Source: an uncultured Paracoccaceae bacterium
GTDB taxonomy: Bacteria > Pseudomonadota > Alphaproteobacteria > Rhodobacterales > Rhodobacteraceae
NCBI GenBank assembly: GCA_913062865.1
Contig: CAJXWO010000002.1
Coordinates: forward strand, 1-64,000
Direction of reading: 5' to 3'
Length of the DNA stretch: 64,000 bases
The notes beneath the pieces are model-generated. The model was not told the DNA's origin. It worked only from the letters and a program-made list of their open reading frames with translations, and ran no database searches. The position numbers and the translations under genes are program-made. Positions 22,802-32,768 of the stretch are shown here, piece after piece. Positions within the stretch are counted from its first letter, which is position 1. Every line of letters starts with the position of its first letter.

Positions 22802-23058
22802 CAGGCGATCTCCCCTGGGTCGTCAGTATCGAGATGGGACCGGTCGGCCCGGTTCGGCGGTTTGGCGTAGCCCGTCGCCTCGGTGTAGCGGATCAGCTTG
22901 AAATACGCCCAAAGCCCGACGGCGGCACCCAGCGCGGCCATAACCGCAGCAGGCAGCAGTTGGCCGGTCTGGTCCACGCCCGCGCTGAGCGCGAGATAGC
23001 CGAAGGCCCAAAAGCCGGCCCAGGCGATGACGTTCACGATGGCAATTAGCTTGTGCAT
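22801..23058 (-). CDS. small membrane protein (85 aa) encoded between livH- and livM-like genes
   Basis: MHKLIAIVNVIAWAGFWAFGYLALSAGVDQTGQLLPAAVMAALGAAVGLWAYFKLIRYTEATGYAK...; two TM segments; stop overlaps the livM start (TGATG). Confidence 0.8.
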   Translation of the reverse strand: MHKLIAIVNVIAWAGFWAFGYLALSAGVDQTGQLLPAAVMAALGAAVGLWAYFKLIRYTEATGYAKPPNRADRSHLDTDDPGEIA

Positions 23059-23060
23059 CG

Positions 23061-24047
23061 TCAGACCCTTTCGATGATCTTTTCGCCGAACAGACCCTGG
23101 GGCCGGAAGACGAGGAAGATGAGCGCCAGCACATAGGCGAACCAGTTCTCGGTGGCGCCGCCGATCAGCGGACCGACCAGGAACTCGAATAGCTTCTCGC
23201 CCACACCGATGATCAGCCCGCCGACGATCGCACCGGGGATCGAGGTGAAGCCGCCCAGCATCAGCACCGGCAATGCCTTGAGCGCGATGAGAGAGAGCGA
23301 GAACTGCACGCCCGACTTGGTGCCCCACATGATGCCCGCGACCAACGCCACGAAGCCAGCCACCGACCAGACCATGATCCAGATGAAGTTGAGCGACACA
23401 CCCACCGACAGCGCCGCCTGGTGATCGTCGGCCACCGCGCGCATGGCACGGCCCTGCTTGGTGTACTGGCTGAACATCACCAGAACGACCACGAGAAGCG
23501 CGGCAATCACCGTTGCGACGATGTCCAAGTTGTCGATGAAGAAGCCGTAGCCGAACCAGCCATAGGTCACCTCGTCGATGGCCGTGTTGATGCCCTGCGG
23601 CAGGCCCACGTCCAGCTTCTTGATGTCGGCACCCCACATGATGTCACCGAGCCCTTCGAGGAAATAGGCAAGCCCGATGGTGGCCATGAACAGGATAATG
23701 GGCTCCTGGTTCACCAGGTGGCGGAAGATGAGGCGCTGCACCGCCCAGGCCAGGAACACCATCACGCCCATGGTCAGAAGGATCGCGAGGAAGGCCGGGA
23801 TGTGCCAGCCGAAGTGGTGCACCTCCGTCCCGAGGATCGCGTTGATCAGATGCGCGAAGGGGACTTGGCCTTCCATGATGCCCACCAGCGTCATCGCCGC
23901 GAAAAGCGCCATGACACCTTGGGCATAGTTGAAGATGCCCGAGGCCTTGTAGATCAGGACGAAACCCAGCGCCACAAGCGCATAGAGAACCCCGGCCATC
24001 AGACCGTTCAGGAACACCTCCATCCCGAAAATCAGCGTGTCAGGCAT
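23061..24047 (-). CDS. branched-chain amino acid-type ABC transporter permease (LivH-like)
   Basis: [64 protein letters not shown]. Confidence 0.94.
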   Translation of the reverse strand: MPDTLIFGMEVFLNGLMAGVLYALVALGFVLIYKASGIFNYAQGVMALFAAMTLVGIMEGQVPFAHLINAILGTEVHHFGWHIPAFLAILLTMGVMVFLAWAVQRLIFRHLVNQEPIILFMATIGLAYFLEGLGDIMWGADIKKLDVGLPQGINTAIDEVTYGWFGYGFFIDNLDIVATVIAALLVVVLVMFSQYTKQGRAMRAVADDHQAALSVGVSLNFIWIMVWSVAGFVALVAGIMWGTKSGVQFSLSLIALKALPVLMLGGFTSIPGAIVGGLIIGVGEKLFEFLVGPLIGGATENWFAYVLALIFLVFRPQGLFGEKIIERV

Positions 24048-24059
24048 GGTCCCCTCCCC

Positions 24060-24108
24060 CAAATTTCTCACAAGAAATTTGCCAAGAGTTTTGCGTCAAA
24101 ACTCTTGG
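24060..24108. repeat. twin palindrome (two abutting perfect inverted repeats)
   Basis: CAAATTTCT-CACA-AGAAATTTG (24060-24081) immediately followed by CCAAGAGTTTTG-CGT-CAAAACTCTTGG (24082-24108). Confidence 0.85.
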
Positions 24109-24121
24109 CCCGCGCAGACGG

Positions 24122-24940
24122 TCAGTCATGGGACACCCCCAGATAGGCGTCGATCACATCCTGGTTGCTACGCACCTCGTCGGGCGTGCCGTCCCCGATC
24201 TTCTTGCCGTAATCCATCACCACGACCCGGTCGGACAGATCCATGACCACGCCCATGTCGTGTTCGATCAGCGCGATGGTGGTACCGAATTCGTCGTTCA
24301 CATCTAGGATGAAGCGGCTCATATCCTCCTTCTCCTCGACATTCATGCCTGCCATGGGCTCGTCGAGCAGCAGAAGCTTCGGCTCCGCAACCAACGCGCG
24401 CGCCAGTTCGACCCGCTTTTTCAGACCGTAGGGCAGGCGCGCCACGGGCGTCTTCCGGATGCTCTGAATCTCGAGAAAGTCGATGATCCGTTCGGCCTTT
24501 TCCCGGTTTTCGACCTCTTCGGCCTCGGCGCGGCCTTTCCAGATCGCCTGGGTGAACAGCCCGGTGGTCATATGGGTCAGCCGCCCCGTCATAACGTTGT
24601 CGAGAACGGTCATCCCCTCGAACAGGGCAATATTCTGAAAGGTACGCGCTATACCTTGGCGCGCCACCTGGAAAGGCTTCATCGGCGGGCGCTTCTCACC
24701 GCGGAACCACACCTCGCCCTCCTGAGGCACGTAGAAGCCCGAGATCACGTTCAGCATCGACGATTTTCCCGCGCCGTTCGGCCCGATGATCGCGCGGATC
24801 TCGCCCTCGCGGATGTCGAAACTGATATCCTTGATCGCCACCACGCCGCCGAAGCGCAGCGTGATGTTCTTCATCTCCATCACCACGCCGCCGATCTTAC
24901 GGCCGTCTTCGGTGATGTAACCCTCTTCCATGTCCTTCAT
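24122..24940 (-). CDS. branched-chain amino acid-type ABC transporter ATP-binding protein (LivG-like)
   Basis: Walker [49 protein letters not shown]; start at MKDMEEGYI. Confidence 0.93.
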   Translation of the reverse strand: MKDMEEGYITEDGRKIGGVVMEMKNITLRFGGVVAIKDISFDIREGEIRAIIGPNGAGKSSMLNVISGFYVPQEGEVWFRGEKRPPMKPFQVARQGIARTFQNIALFEGMTVLDNVMTGRLTHMTTGLFTQAIWKGRAEAEEVENREKAERIIDFLEIQSIRKTPVARLPYGLKKRVELARALVAEPKLLLLDEPMAGMNVEEKEDMSRFILDVNDEFGTTIALIEHDMGVVMDLSDRVVVMDYGKKIGDGTPDEVRSNQDVIDAYLGVSHD

Positions 24941-24995
24941 GGGGTTCCCTCCGTCGCGGGGGCAGACTGCCGATTGTTGATCCAACGCGCGGCGC

Positions 24996-26969
24996 TCATT
25001 CCGCCGCCACCTTCTGGGTCGTGACCGGCACCGTCCTGGCATCGCGGATTTCCAGCGTCGCCTTGATCTTGCCCTTTCGGCCGTCCTCGTAGGTGACTTC
25101 CGTTTCGGTGTAGACCGAGGGCGCGCCATCATAGAGCGCGGTGACAAGGTCATCGAATTTCTCGCCGATGATCTTGCGGCGCACCTTGCGGGTCCGGGTC
25201 AGTTCGCCATCGTCCGCGTCCAGTTCCTTGTGCAGCACAAGGAAGCGGTGGATCTGGCAGCCCGACAGCATCTCGTCCTCGGCCACGCTGGCATTGGTCT
25301 CTTCGACATGGGCCTGGATCATGTCGAGCACCTTCTGGTGGCCCGCCAGCTCCTGGTAGGACGAGTAGGAGATGTTGTTGCGTTCGGCCCAGTTGCCCAC
25401 CGCCGCCAGGTCAATGTTGATGAAGGCACAGCAGCGGTCGCGGCCCGCGCCGAACACCACGGCTTCCAGGATATTGGGATAGAACTTGAGCTTGTTCTCG
25501 ACGTATTTCGGCGCGAAGAGGCTGCCATCGGCCATCTTGGCCACGTCCTTGGCCCGGTCGATGATGCGCAGATGCCCGGTGTCGGGCTCGAAAAAGCCCG
25601 CATCGCCCGTGGCCACCCAACCTTCGGGGTCCTTGGTGTCGGCGGTAGAGTCCGCGTTCTTGTAATACTCCACAAAGACGCCCGGACCGCGATAATAGAC
25701 CTCGCCATTCTCGCCGATCCGCACCTCGACACCCGGGCTGGGCACGCCCACCGTGTCCGAGCGGACCTCACCATCGGGTTGCTGGGTGATAAAGACCGAT
25801 GCCTCGGTCTGGCCGTAAAGCTGCTTCAGGTTGATGCCGAGCGAGCGGTAGAAATCGAAGATCTCGGGCCCGATCGCCTCACCGGCGGTGTAGCCGATGC
25901 GCACCCGGCTGAAGCCCAGCGTGTTCTTGAGCGGCCCGTAGACCAACAAATCGCCCAGCCGATACTTGAACCGATCCAGCGCACCCACCGGCTTGCCGTC
26001 AAGGATGTCGGGACCGACCTTGCGGGCGTGCTGCATGAAGTAGTGGAAAAGCCACCGCTTGAACCGGCCGGCATCTTCCATACGGATCATCACGTTGGTC
26101 AGCTGCGTCTCGAAGATGCGAGGCGGCGCGAAGTAATAAGTCGGTCCGATCTCGCGCAGGTCGATCATCATCGTGTCGGGACTTTCCGGACAGTTCACGC
26201 AGAACCCGGTCCAGTAGGCCTGGCCGATGGAAAAGATGAAATCGCCCACCCAGGCCATCGGCAGATAGGCCAGCACCTCTTCGCCCGGGCCCAGATGGTC
26301 GAACTCGGACGAATGGCGCGCGGTTTCGATGATGTTGCGGTTGGACAGCACCACGCCCTTTGGCTTGCCGGTGGTGCCCGAAGTGTAAAGCATCACGCAT
26401 ATGTCGTCATAGGTGATCTTCGACCGACGCCGCTCGAGTTCCGGAAAGAGCTCGTCATATGCGGCACGGCCCTGGTCCTGCACATGGCTGTACTGGTGCA
26501 GATGCGAATGGTCGTATTTCCGCATGCCCCGCGGGTCGAGATAGATCAGATGCTCGAACTGGTGCAGGTGCTCCTGGATCTCGATGACCTTGTCGACCTG
26601 CTCCTGGTCGCTGACGATGACAAACCGCGCGCCGCAATGGCTGAGCACGTATTCCATCTCTTCGGCACCCGAATCCTGGTAAAGCGGCACGGGCACGGCG
26701 CCAACCGATTGGGCAGCGACCATGGACCAATAGAGATAGGGCCGGTTGTGGCCGATGATGGCGACGAAGTCGCCTGCGTTGACGCCCAGGTTCAACAGCC
26801 CCAGCGCCAGCGCCTCGATCTCCTTTTCGGTCTCTGCCCAGGTCCAGGCCTGCCAGATGCCGAATTCTTTTTCCCGATAAGCGGGCTTGTCCGCGAATGT
26901 GGTCGCGTTGCGAAGCAGCAGCGCCGGGATGGACACAAGCCCACCCGCGCCTTCCGGCGTCTCAACCAA
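24996..26969 (-). CDS. long-chain acyl-CoA synthetase-like AMP-dependent ligase
   Basis: 657 aa; YTSGTTGKPKGVVLSNRN, YGQTEASVFITQQ, GWVATGDAGFFEPDTGHLRIIDRAKDVAKMADG. Confidence 0.94.
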   Translation of the reverse strand: MVETPEGAGGLVSIPALLLRNATTFADKPAYREKEFGIWQAWTWAETEKEIEALALGLLNLGVNAGDFVAIIGHNRPYLYWSMVAAQSVGAVPVPLYQDSGAEEMEYVLSHCGARFVIVSDQEQVDKVIEIQEHLHQFEHLIYLDPRGMRKYDHSHLHQYSHVQDQGRAAYDELFPELERRRSKITYDDICVMLYTSGTTGKPKGVVLSNRNIIETARHSSEFDHLGPGEEVLAYLPMAWVGDFIFSIGQAYWTGFCVNCPESPDTMMIDLREIGPTYYFAPPRIFETQLTNVMIRMEDAGRFKRWLFHYFMQHARKVGPDILDGKPVGALDRFKYRLGDLLVYGPLKNTLGFSRVRIGYTAGEAIGPEIFDFYRSLGINLKQLYGQTEASVFITQQPDGEVRSDTVGVPSPGVEVRIGENGEVYYRGPGVFVEYYKNADSTADTKDPEGWVATGDAGFFEPDTGHLRIIDRAKDVAKMADGSLFAPKYVENKLKFYPNILEAVVFGAGRDRCCAFINIDLAAVGNWAERNNISYSSYQELAGHQKVLDMIQAHVEETNASVAEDEMLSGCQIHRFLVLHKELDADDGELTRTRKVRRKIIGEKFDDLVTALYDGAPSVYTETEVTYEDGRKGKIKATLEIRDARTVPVTTQKVAAE

Positions 26970-27162
26970 CGATGTCTCCTCCCGTTTGCCCCTGTTTGAC
27001 GGGGCGGGCCGCGTTTTCTGCGACTCTCGTACCCTAAGGTGCCGGTAAATTTCTGACGGTCGACTTTTTCCTGATCATTTCGAGAATCTTGCGAATTGTA
27101 ACAGGCATGCAAAGCGCTTGGCGAAGCGCGCGGGCCGGTGCTAGCGAAGAGCCGGAGGGGGG

Positions 27163-29073
27163 ATGATGGCCGACACCGATCACCTGACCATGGCGGGGTT
27201 GAACCTGATCCAGCAGGCGCTGTCGATCTATGACAGCGATTTGCGGCTCGCGGTGTGCAACAGGCGCTTCAAGGAGATGTTCGATCTGCCCGATCATCTC
27301 TGCACCCCCGGTGCCAGCTTCGAGGACACGATCCGCCACTTGGTGGCCCGTGGCGAATATGGCCCGGTCGAGGATGTGGAGGCCTCTGTGCAGGACCGGG
27401 TCGAGACCGCCCGCGCCTTTGCGCCACACTACATGGAACGTACCCGCGCGAACGGGTGCACCATCAGTGTCGAGGGCTCGCCCCTGCCCCAGGGCGGCTG
27501 GGTCACGGTCTATACCGACATCACCCATACCCGCGAACACGAAGGCATGCTGCGGGCGCGCTCGGCCGAGCTGTCCGAGCAGCTTTTGGCCCGGGCCGAG
27601 GAACTGTCGGCCACCAACCGCCAGCTCGAGGCGACGATCACCGCCCTCGAAGAGACCAAGCGCCAGCTGACCGAGATGGAGGCACGCACGCGCCTCACGA
27701 CCGAGATGATGCCGGCGCATATCGCCCATGTGGGCCGGGACCGCCGTTACACCTTTTCCAACCGCCAGCTGTCGGCGGTGATGCCTGGCAGTCCCTCGCA
27801 GATCCTGGGCATGCGCATCGAGGACGCCCTGGGCGATTCCTACCCCCGGATCGCGCCGTATCTTGCCGCCGCTTTCGAGGGCGAGCCCAGCGTCTTCGAA
27901 TTCACCGACGAGCCCAGCTCGCGCCGCATCCGCGCGGCCTTTACCCCCGATCTGCGCGAGGGCACGATCGAAGGTGTGTATATCCTGTCCATGGACATCA
28001 CCCGGGAAAGCCAGGCGCGCGCCGCGCTTCAGCAGACACGCAAACGGGAACTTGCCGCGCAGCTGACCAGTGGGCTTGCGCATGATTTCTCGAACCTTCT
28101 GACGATCATCCTGGGCTCTCAGGCCCAGTTGCAGCGGCTCGACACCTTGCCAGATGCAGCACAGGGCCTTGTGGCGGCGACCCTGTCCGCCGCACGGCGA
28201 GGCGGCACGCTTCTGAACCGGATCGCCGATATTTCCGGGCACCGTGAACTGCACCCGCGCGCCACCGATCTGCGCGCGTTCCTTGCCGATCTGGCGACGC
28301 TTGCGGCACCGACCCTGCCGCGCGACATAAGGCTCGAGATCGACAGCCGCCTGCCCGATGGCGAGGTGATGCTCGACCCCGGGCCGCTACAGGACTCTCT
28401 TCTGAACCTGATCCTGAACGCGCGCGATGCCTGCGGGCCCCGGGGCACGATCCGCCTGATCGTGCAGATCGTCCGCGACACCTGGCTGGAATTCCGCGTC
28501 TCGGACACCGGCCCCGGCTTTTCGGCCCAGGCGCTGGAGCATGCGCTCGATCCCTTCTTTACCACCAAGGGCGGCGAGGGCACAGGGCTGGGTCTGTCGA
28601 TGGTCTACGATTCCACCAAGCTGGCTGGCGGCAGCGTGCGGCTCTCCAACACCACCACCGGCGGCGAGGTACGGTTGCGCCTGCCGCTGGTGACCGCCCC
28701 CGATCATGCCGCGCCGGGCCTGGCCCTTTTGGTCGAGGACAGCCCGGATCTGCGCGCCACGATCCGCGACATGCTGCGGGGCCTTGGCCATTCGGTTATC
28801 GAGGCGGGCAGCGTGGACGAGGCGCTCACGCTGATCGACAACCTGCCCGAGATCGGCACCGTGCTGTCGGATATCTCGCTCGAGGGCGGCGCGACCGGGA
28901 TCGACCTGATGGACCGTTTGCCGCCCGACAGCCCTCGCACACGGGTGCTGATGACCTCACTGCCCGCCGGTCACCCCCTGCACCTCGCGGCCAGCCGCCG
29001 CGCGCCGGTCCTGGCCAAACCCTTTGCCGCGCCGGACCTTGCGGCGCTGATCGGAGGCCGTGCCGATGTCTGA
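27163..29073 (+). CDS. PAS-domain hybrid sensor histidine kinase with C-terminal receiver domain
   Basis: PAS-like N-terminus, HisKA QLTSGLAHDFSNLLTIILGSQAQLQ, HATPase (LILNARDAC, GTGLGLSMVYD), receiver LALLVEDSPDLRATIRDMLRGLGH. Confidence 0.93.
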   Translation: MMADTDHLTMAGLNLIQQALSIYDSDLRLAVCNRRFKEMFDLPDHLCTPGASFEDTIRHLVARGEYGPVEDVEASVQDRVETARAFAPHYMERTRANGCTISVEGSPLPQGGWVTVYTDITHTREHEGMLRARSAELSEQLLARAEELSATNRQLEATITALEETKRQLTEMEARTRLTTEMMPAHIAHVGRDRRYTFSNRQLSAVMPGSPSQILGMRIEDALGDSYPRIAPYLAAAFEGEPSVFEFTDEPSSRRIRAAFTPDLREGTIEGVYILSMDITRESQARAALQQTRKRELAAQLTSGLAHDFSNLLTIILGSQAQLQRLDTLPDAAQGLVAATLSAARRGGTLLNRIADISGHRELHPRATDLRAFLADLATLAAPTLPRDIRLEIDSRLPDGEVMLDPGPLQDSLLNLILNARDACGPRGTIRLIVQIVRDTWLEFRVSDTGPGFSAQALEHALDPFFTTKGGEGTGLGLSMVYDSTKLAGGSVRLSNTTTGGEVRLRLPLVTAPDHAAPGLALLVEDSPDLRATIRDMLRGLGHSVIEAGSVDEALTLIDNLPEIGTVLSDISLEGGATGIDLMDRLPPDSPRTRVLMTSLPAGHPLHLAASRRAPVLAKPFAAPDLAALIGGRADV

Positions 29074-29767
29074 GCCGCTGGTCACGATCCTGGATGACGA
29101 GCCCGAGATCCGCGCGATGTTGTCGGATGCCCTGCAAGAGGCCGGCTTTCGCACCATGGGCTTCGGCCGCGCAACGGAGTTCGAGGCCGCGTTGCAAACG
29201 ACGACGCCCGATGTCTGCCTGGTCGACCTTGGCCTTCCAGACCGCGACGGACTGAGCCTGGTCCACCGGCTGGCGCTGGAAAAGGGTGCCATAGTGATCA
29301 TCGTATCGGGCCGCGCGCAGGTCCAGGACCGGGTGACGGGGCTGGAGCTGGGGGCCGACGACTACATCATCAAACCTTTCGAGCCGGTCGAGGTCGTGGC
29401 CCGGATTCGCGCGCGCCTGCGCAAACAGGCGCAGGACACCCCCCGCGGTACCACCGCGCGCTTCAACGGCTGGACCGCCCATTTCGACCGCTACACGCTG
29501 ACCGATGCGGGCGGGCAAGAGATCCCCTTCAGCCATGCCGAGGGCGAGATACTCCGGCTTTTCCTCGACAGCCCCAAGCGGCTGATCACCCGCGCCTTCA
29601 TGCAGGACCGCCTGGGCGGCGCGGCAGGAGACAGTTTCGACCGGGCGATGGATGTGCGCATCTCGCGCCTGCGCACGAAGCTGCGCGAGGATCCAAAGAA
29701 CCCACAGCTGATCAAGACGATCTACGGCGCGGGCTACATCTTTCTGGGCGATGTAGAATGGGCGTGA
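29066..29767 (+). CDS. OmpR-type response regulator transcription factor
   Basis: Receiver (ILDDEPEIRAMLSDALQEAGF, VDLGLPDRDGL) plus winged helix (DRAMDVRISRLRTKLREDPKNPQLIKTIYGAGYIF). Overlaps the kinase 3' end. Confidence 0.95.
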   Translation: MSEPLVTILDDEPEIRAMLSDALQEAGFRTMGFGRATEFEAALQTTTPDVCLVDLGLPDRDGLSLVHRLALEKGAIVIIVSGRAQVQDRVTGLELGADDYIIKPFEPVEVVARIRARLRKQAQDTPRGTTARFNGWTAHFDRYTLTDAGGQEIPFSHAEGEILRLFLDSPKRLITRAFMQDRLGGAAGDSFDRAMDVRISRLRTKLREDPKNPQLIKTIYGAGYIFLGDVEWA

Positions 29768-29781
29768 CCCGGGGGGGGGCG

Positions 29782-29825
29782 CCCGCTGGGTCGACCCAGC
29801 GGGACACGCCGCGTCGACGCGGCGT
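29782..29825. repeat. twin palindrome between convergent genes
   Basis: CCCGCTGGGTCGACCCAGCGGG (29782-29803), then ACGCCGCGTCGACGCGGCGT (29806-29825); both are perfect dyads centred on TCGA. Confidence 0.85.
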
Positions 29826-31022
29826 TCACCCTACATCGACCCCCGCCGCACGGGCCAGAACGCGCAAACCAGTTACCAGGTCGGCCTCGTCCGTGTCCTC
29901 ATCAAAAGTATGGCTGACCCCGCCGATCGACGGGACGAACAGCATCGCCACCGGCATCAGCCGCGCCACGTTCGTGGCATCGTGCAGCGCGCCCGACGGC
30001 ATGTGCCGCCAGTTGCCGGGTGCCTCGGCCTCGGCCGCCTCTGCCAGCCGGGCGCGCAAGCCCTTGTCCATCGGCACCGGTTCGAGCCCCAGCATCGGCC
30101 CGAAGCCAATCTCGAACCCGCCACCGTCGGCCACCTCCTGCGCGGTCTCGCGGATGATGCCCTCCATCCGGCGCAGGCGCTCTGCATCGCCATCGCGCCA
30201 CTGCATCGAGAATGTCACCTTGCCCGGCACGACCGAAGAGGCGTTGGGATGCAGGCTCACATGCCCGATGGTCCAGACAGTCTGGGGCGTGACCACGTTG
30301 CGGAACCGATCGTTCAGCACGGCGTTGAACCTAGACAGCGCCTGGAACGCATCGCGGCGCAGGGCCATGGGCGTGGTGCCCGCGTGGTTCTGCTGACCTG
30401 CAAATGTGATCCGCATGTCGCGGATGCCCACGATGCTGTCCACCACGCCGATCTTTTCGCCGCTCTGATCGAGGCTCGGCCCCTGTTCGATATGCATCTC
30501 GACATAGCCGCTGAACAGCGCAGGAGACACGTCCGCACCCGCCAGATGCGCCATCTTTGCCCGCGCATCGACAAAGCTGACGCCGTCCCGGTCGGTGAGC
30601 GGATCCGCATCGGCCAGCACTGTGTTCCCGCCCCAGATGGCGCTGCCGGTAGTGACGCCGAACCGGCCTTCTTCGTCCTGGAACGACACGACAGAAATGG
30701 GCGGTCCGCCCGCCTCTTTCGACGCGCGCGCGATTTCCAACGCAGCGATGACGCCCAGCGCCCCGTCAAGCCAGCCGCCTTCGGGCTGGGTGTCGGTGTG
30801 CGAGCCCAGGAGCAGGCTTTGCTCGCCCGCGATGCCGAAGAGGTTGCCTACAGGGTCGAAACGCGGCTCCAGCCCGGCCTCTTTCATCCGCGCGGCCAGC
30901 CACTCCCGCGCGGCGATGTCCGGGTCGCTGAAAGCGGGGCGCACGACGCCCTTGCCCACGCCCGCCGCGCCGAAGCTGCGCAGGTGGTGAAGATCGCTCA
31001 GGAATCGCTTGGGGTTCAGCAT
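29826..31022 (-). CDS. Zn-dependent M20 family amidohydrolase (allantoate amidohydrolase / N-carbamoyl-amino-acid hydrolase type)
   Basis: [81 protein letters not shown]. Confidence 0.92.
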   Translation of the reverse strand: MLNPKRFLSDLHHLRSFGAAGVGKGVVRPAFSDPDIAAREWLAARMKEAGLEPRFDPVGNLFGIAGEQSLLLGSHTDTQPEGGWLDGALGVIAALEIARASKEAGGPPISVVSFQDEEGRFGVTTGSAIWGGNTVLADADPLTDRDGVSFVDARAKMAHLAGADVSPALFSGYVEMHIEQGPSLDQSGEKIGVVDSIVGIRDMRITFAGQQNHAGTTPMALRRDAFQALSRFNAVLNDRFRNVVTPQTVWTIGHVSLHPNASSVVPGKVTFSMQWRDGDAERLRRMEGIIRETAQEVADGGGFEIGFGPMLGLEPVPMDKGLRARLAEAAEAEAPGNWRHMPSGALHDATNVARLMPVAMLFVPSIGGVSHTFDEDTDEADLVTGLRVLARAAGVDVG

Positions 31023-31038
31023 CTGGGGTCTCCTTCTA

Positions 31039-32010
31039 TCACACACGTCCGTCGGCCCGGGCGCGGGCCATGACGCATAACAGCTCGAACAGGATCGACA
31101 CACCCAGATAGGCGGTGTTGCCCGACGGATCGAAGGGCGGCGAGACCTCGACCAGGTCGGCACCGACCATGTTCACGCCCTCCAACAAACGCACCACCTG
31201 CAGCGCCTGGAAGGAATTGGGCCCGCCCACCTCGGGCGTGCCGGTGCCGGGGGCAAAGGCCGGATCGACGAAATCGATATCGTAGGACACATAGGTCGGC
31301 GCGGACCCGGCGATGCCCCGCGCCTCTTCCATCACATCGTCGGGGCCACGGGCGTGGAACTCTTCGATCGGGATCACCCGGATGCCCACACTTTCGGCGA
31401 AATCGCGATCTTCGGTGTCGTAGGCGGTGCCGCGAATGCCGATCATGCATACGCGTTTGGGGTCCAAAAGCCCCTCTTCCACAGCCCGGCGGAACGGCGT
31501 GCCATGGGTGTACATCTGGCCGCCGAAATAGCTGTGGAATAGGTCGGTGTGGCTGTCGAAATGGATCATGCCCAGCGGCGCATCCTTGGCCAGGGACCGC
31601 AGGATCGGCAGCGTGCTCAGGTGATCGCCCCCGGCGGTCAGGGGCAGGATGCCCGCCCCGCGCACCTGGTCGTAGAAGGCGGTGATGCGGGCCATGCTGT
31701 CGGAGATATCGGCGGGGTTTGGGGCCACATCGCCCAGATCGGCACAGTTCACCGCCTCGAAGGGGCGGAACCCGGTCACGCCATGGCCCGCACGGATCAT
31801 GGTCGACAGGTCGCGCAGCTGCCGGGGGCCATGGCGCGGACCGGGGCGGTTCGTGGTGCCGCTGTCCCATGGCACGCCGATCAGGCCGATCTGCAGATCG
31901 CCAAGACGGTCGTGGTCGAGCGGCACATGGGGCAGCCGCATGAAACTGGGCACACCGGCAAAACGGGGCAGGTCAAAGCCGGAGATGGGCTGAAAGAACG
32001 GGTCGGTCAT
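31039..32010 (-). CDS. speB: agmatinase / ureohydrolase family
   Basis: [69 protein letters not shown]. Confidence 0.93.
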   Translation of the reverse strand: MTDPFFQPISGFDLPRFAGVPSFMRLPHVPLDHDRLGDLQIGLIGVPWDSGTTNRPGPRHGPRQLRDLSTMIRAGHGVTGFRPFEAVNCADLGDVAPNPADISDSMARITAFYDQVRGAGILPLTAGGDHLSTLPILRSLAKDAPLGMIHFDSHTDLFHSYFGGQMYTHGTPFRRAVEEGLLDPKRVCMIGIRGTAYDTEDRDFAESVGIRVIPIEEFHARGPDDVMEEARGIAGSAPTYVSYDIDFVDPAFAPGTGTPEVGGPNSFQALQVVRLLEGVNMVGADLVEVSPPFDPSGNTAYLGVSILFELLCVMARARADGRV

Positions 32011-32768
32011 GGGTGGGCCTCAACGGATAGGGACAGGCGAGCGCGGCGCGTGACGGAGCCGTCGCCCTGGGCCGCGATGCGGTCGATGGCGGTCTGCATC
32101 GGCTCATACGCGACGGCCATGTGATAGGCGTTGGCATGCAGGATCGTGTCCGGGCCCGCTACCCAGGCCACATGCCCCTTCCAAAAGATCAGATCGCCCC
32201 GGCGCATCGGGGTGTCGGCATCCAGCGTTTCGCCCAACGCGGTCTCTTGCGGGCCGCTGTCACCCGGACAAGCGATGCCGCAGGCCGTACAGGCCAGTTG
32301 CACGAGCCCGGAACAGTCGATGCCCCAGCGCGAATTGCCGCCCCAGAGGTAGGGTGTGCCCAACAGGCGCTCGGCCACGGCCACGGGATCAGGTTCGGAC
32401 GTGAGGTCGCGCAGATGCGGATGTGGGACAAAGCCCAGCGGGGTCTCCCAAAAGCGGCCGGTGTCGCCGATCACCTGAAGCCGAGCGCCGAGGCTGAGCG
32501 CCATACGCTCGGGCGATTTGAAATCGGGGGCGCTGTAGACATGGGTCGCGGGAGCCGACACGCAGTGGGTTGGGGTGATGACAGGGCCAAGCGTTTCGGC
32601 GGCGACCCAGCCCTCGTATCCATCCAGATCGGCCCGCACCCGCGCCCAGATACCGTCACGGTCCAGCACAGCGACCGGCGCCCCCAGAAGCAATTGCCGC
32701 GCGCGGGGGCCATCCGGCTCCTCGCGCAGATCGACCAGCGGCGCCGCGATGCAGGCCGCGTCGGTCAC
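32007..32768 (-). CDS. NlpC/P60 family C40 peptidase with N-terminal SH3-like region
   Basis: GTPYLWGGNSRWGIDCSGLVQLACTACGI, GDLIFWKGHVAWVAGPDTILHANAYHM. Confidence 0.93.
   Translation of the reverse strand: MTDAACIAAPLVDLREEPDGPRARQLLLGAPVAVLDRDGIWARVRADLDGYEGWVAAETLGPVITPTHCVSAPATHVYSAPDFKSPERMALSLGARLQVIGDTGRFWETPLGFVPHPHLRDLTSEPDPVAVAERLLGTPYLWGGNSRWGIDCSGLVQLACTACGIACPGDSGPQETALGETLDADTPMRRGDLIFWKGHVAWVAGPDTILHANAYHMAVAYEPMQTAIDRIAAQGDGSVTRRARLSLSVEAHP

Noticed and set aside
25230-26999. 589-aa + strand ORF antisense to the acyl-CoA synthetase gene
   Set aside because: Shadow frame of a well-supported AMP-dependent ligase.
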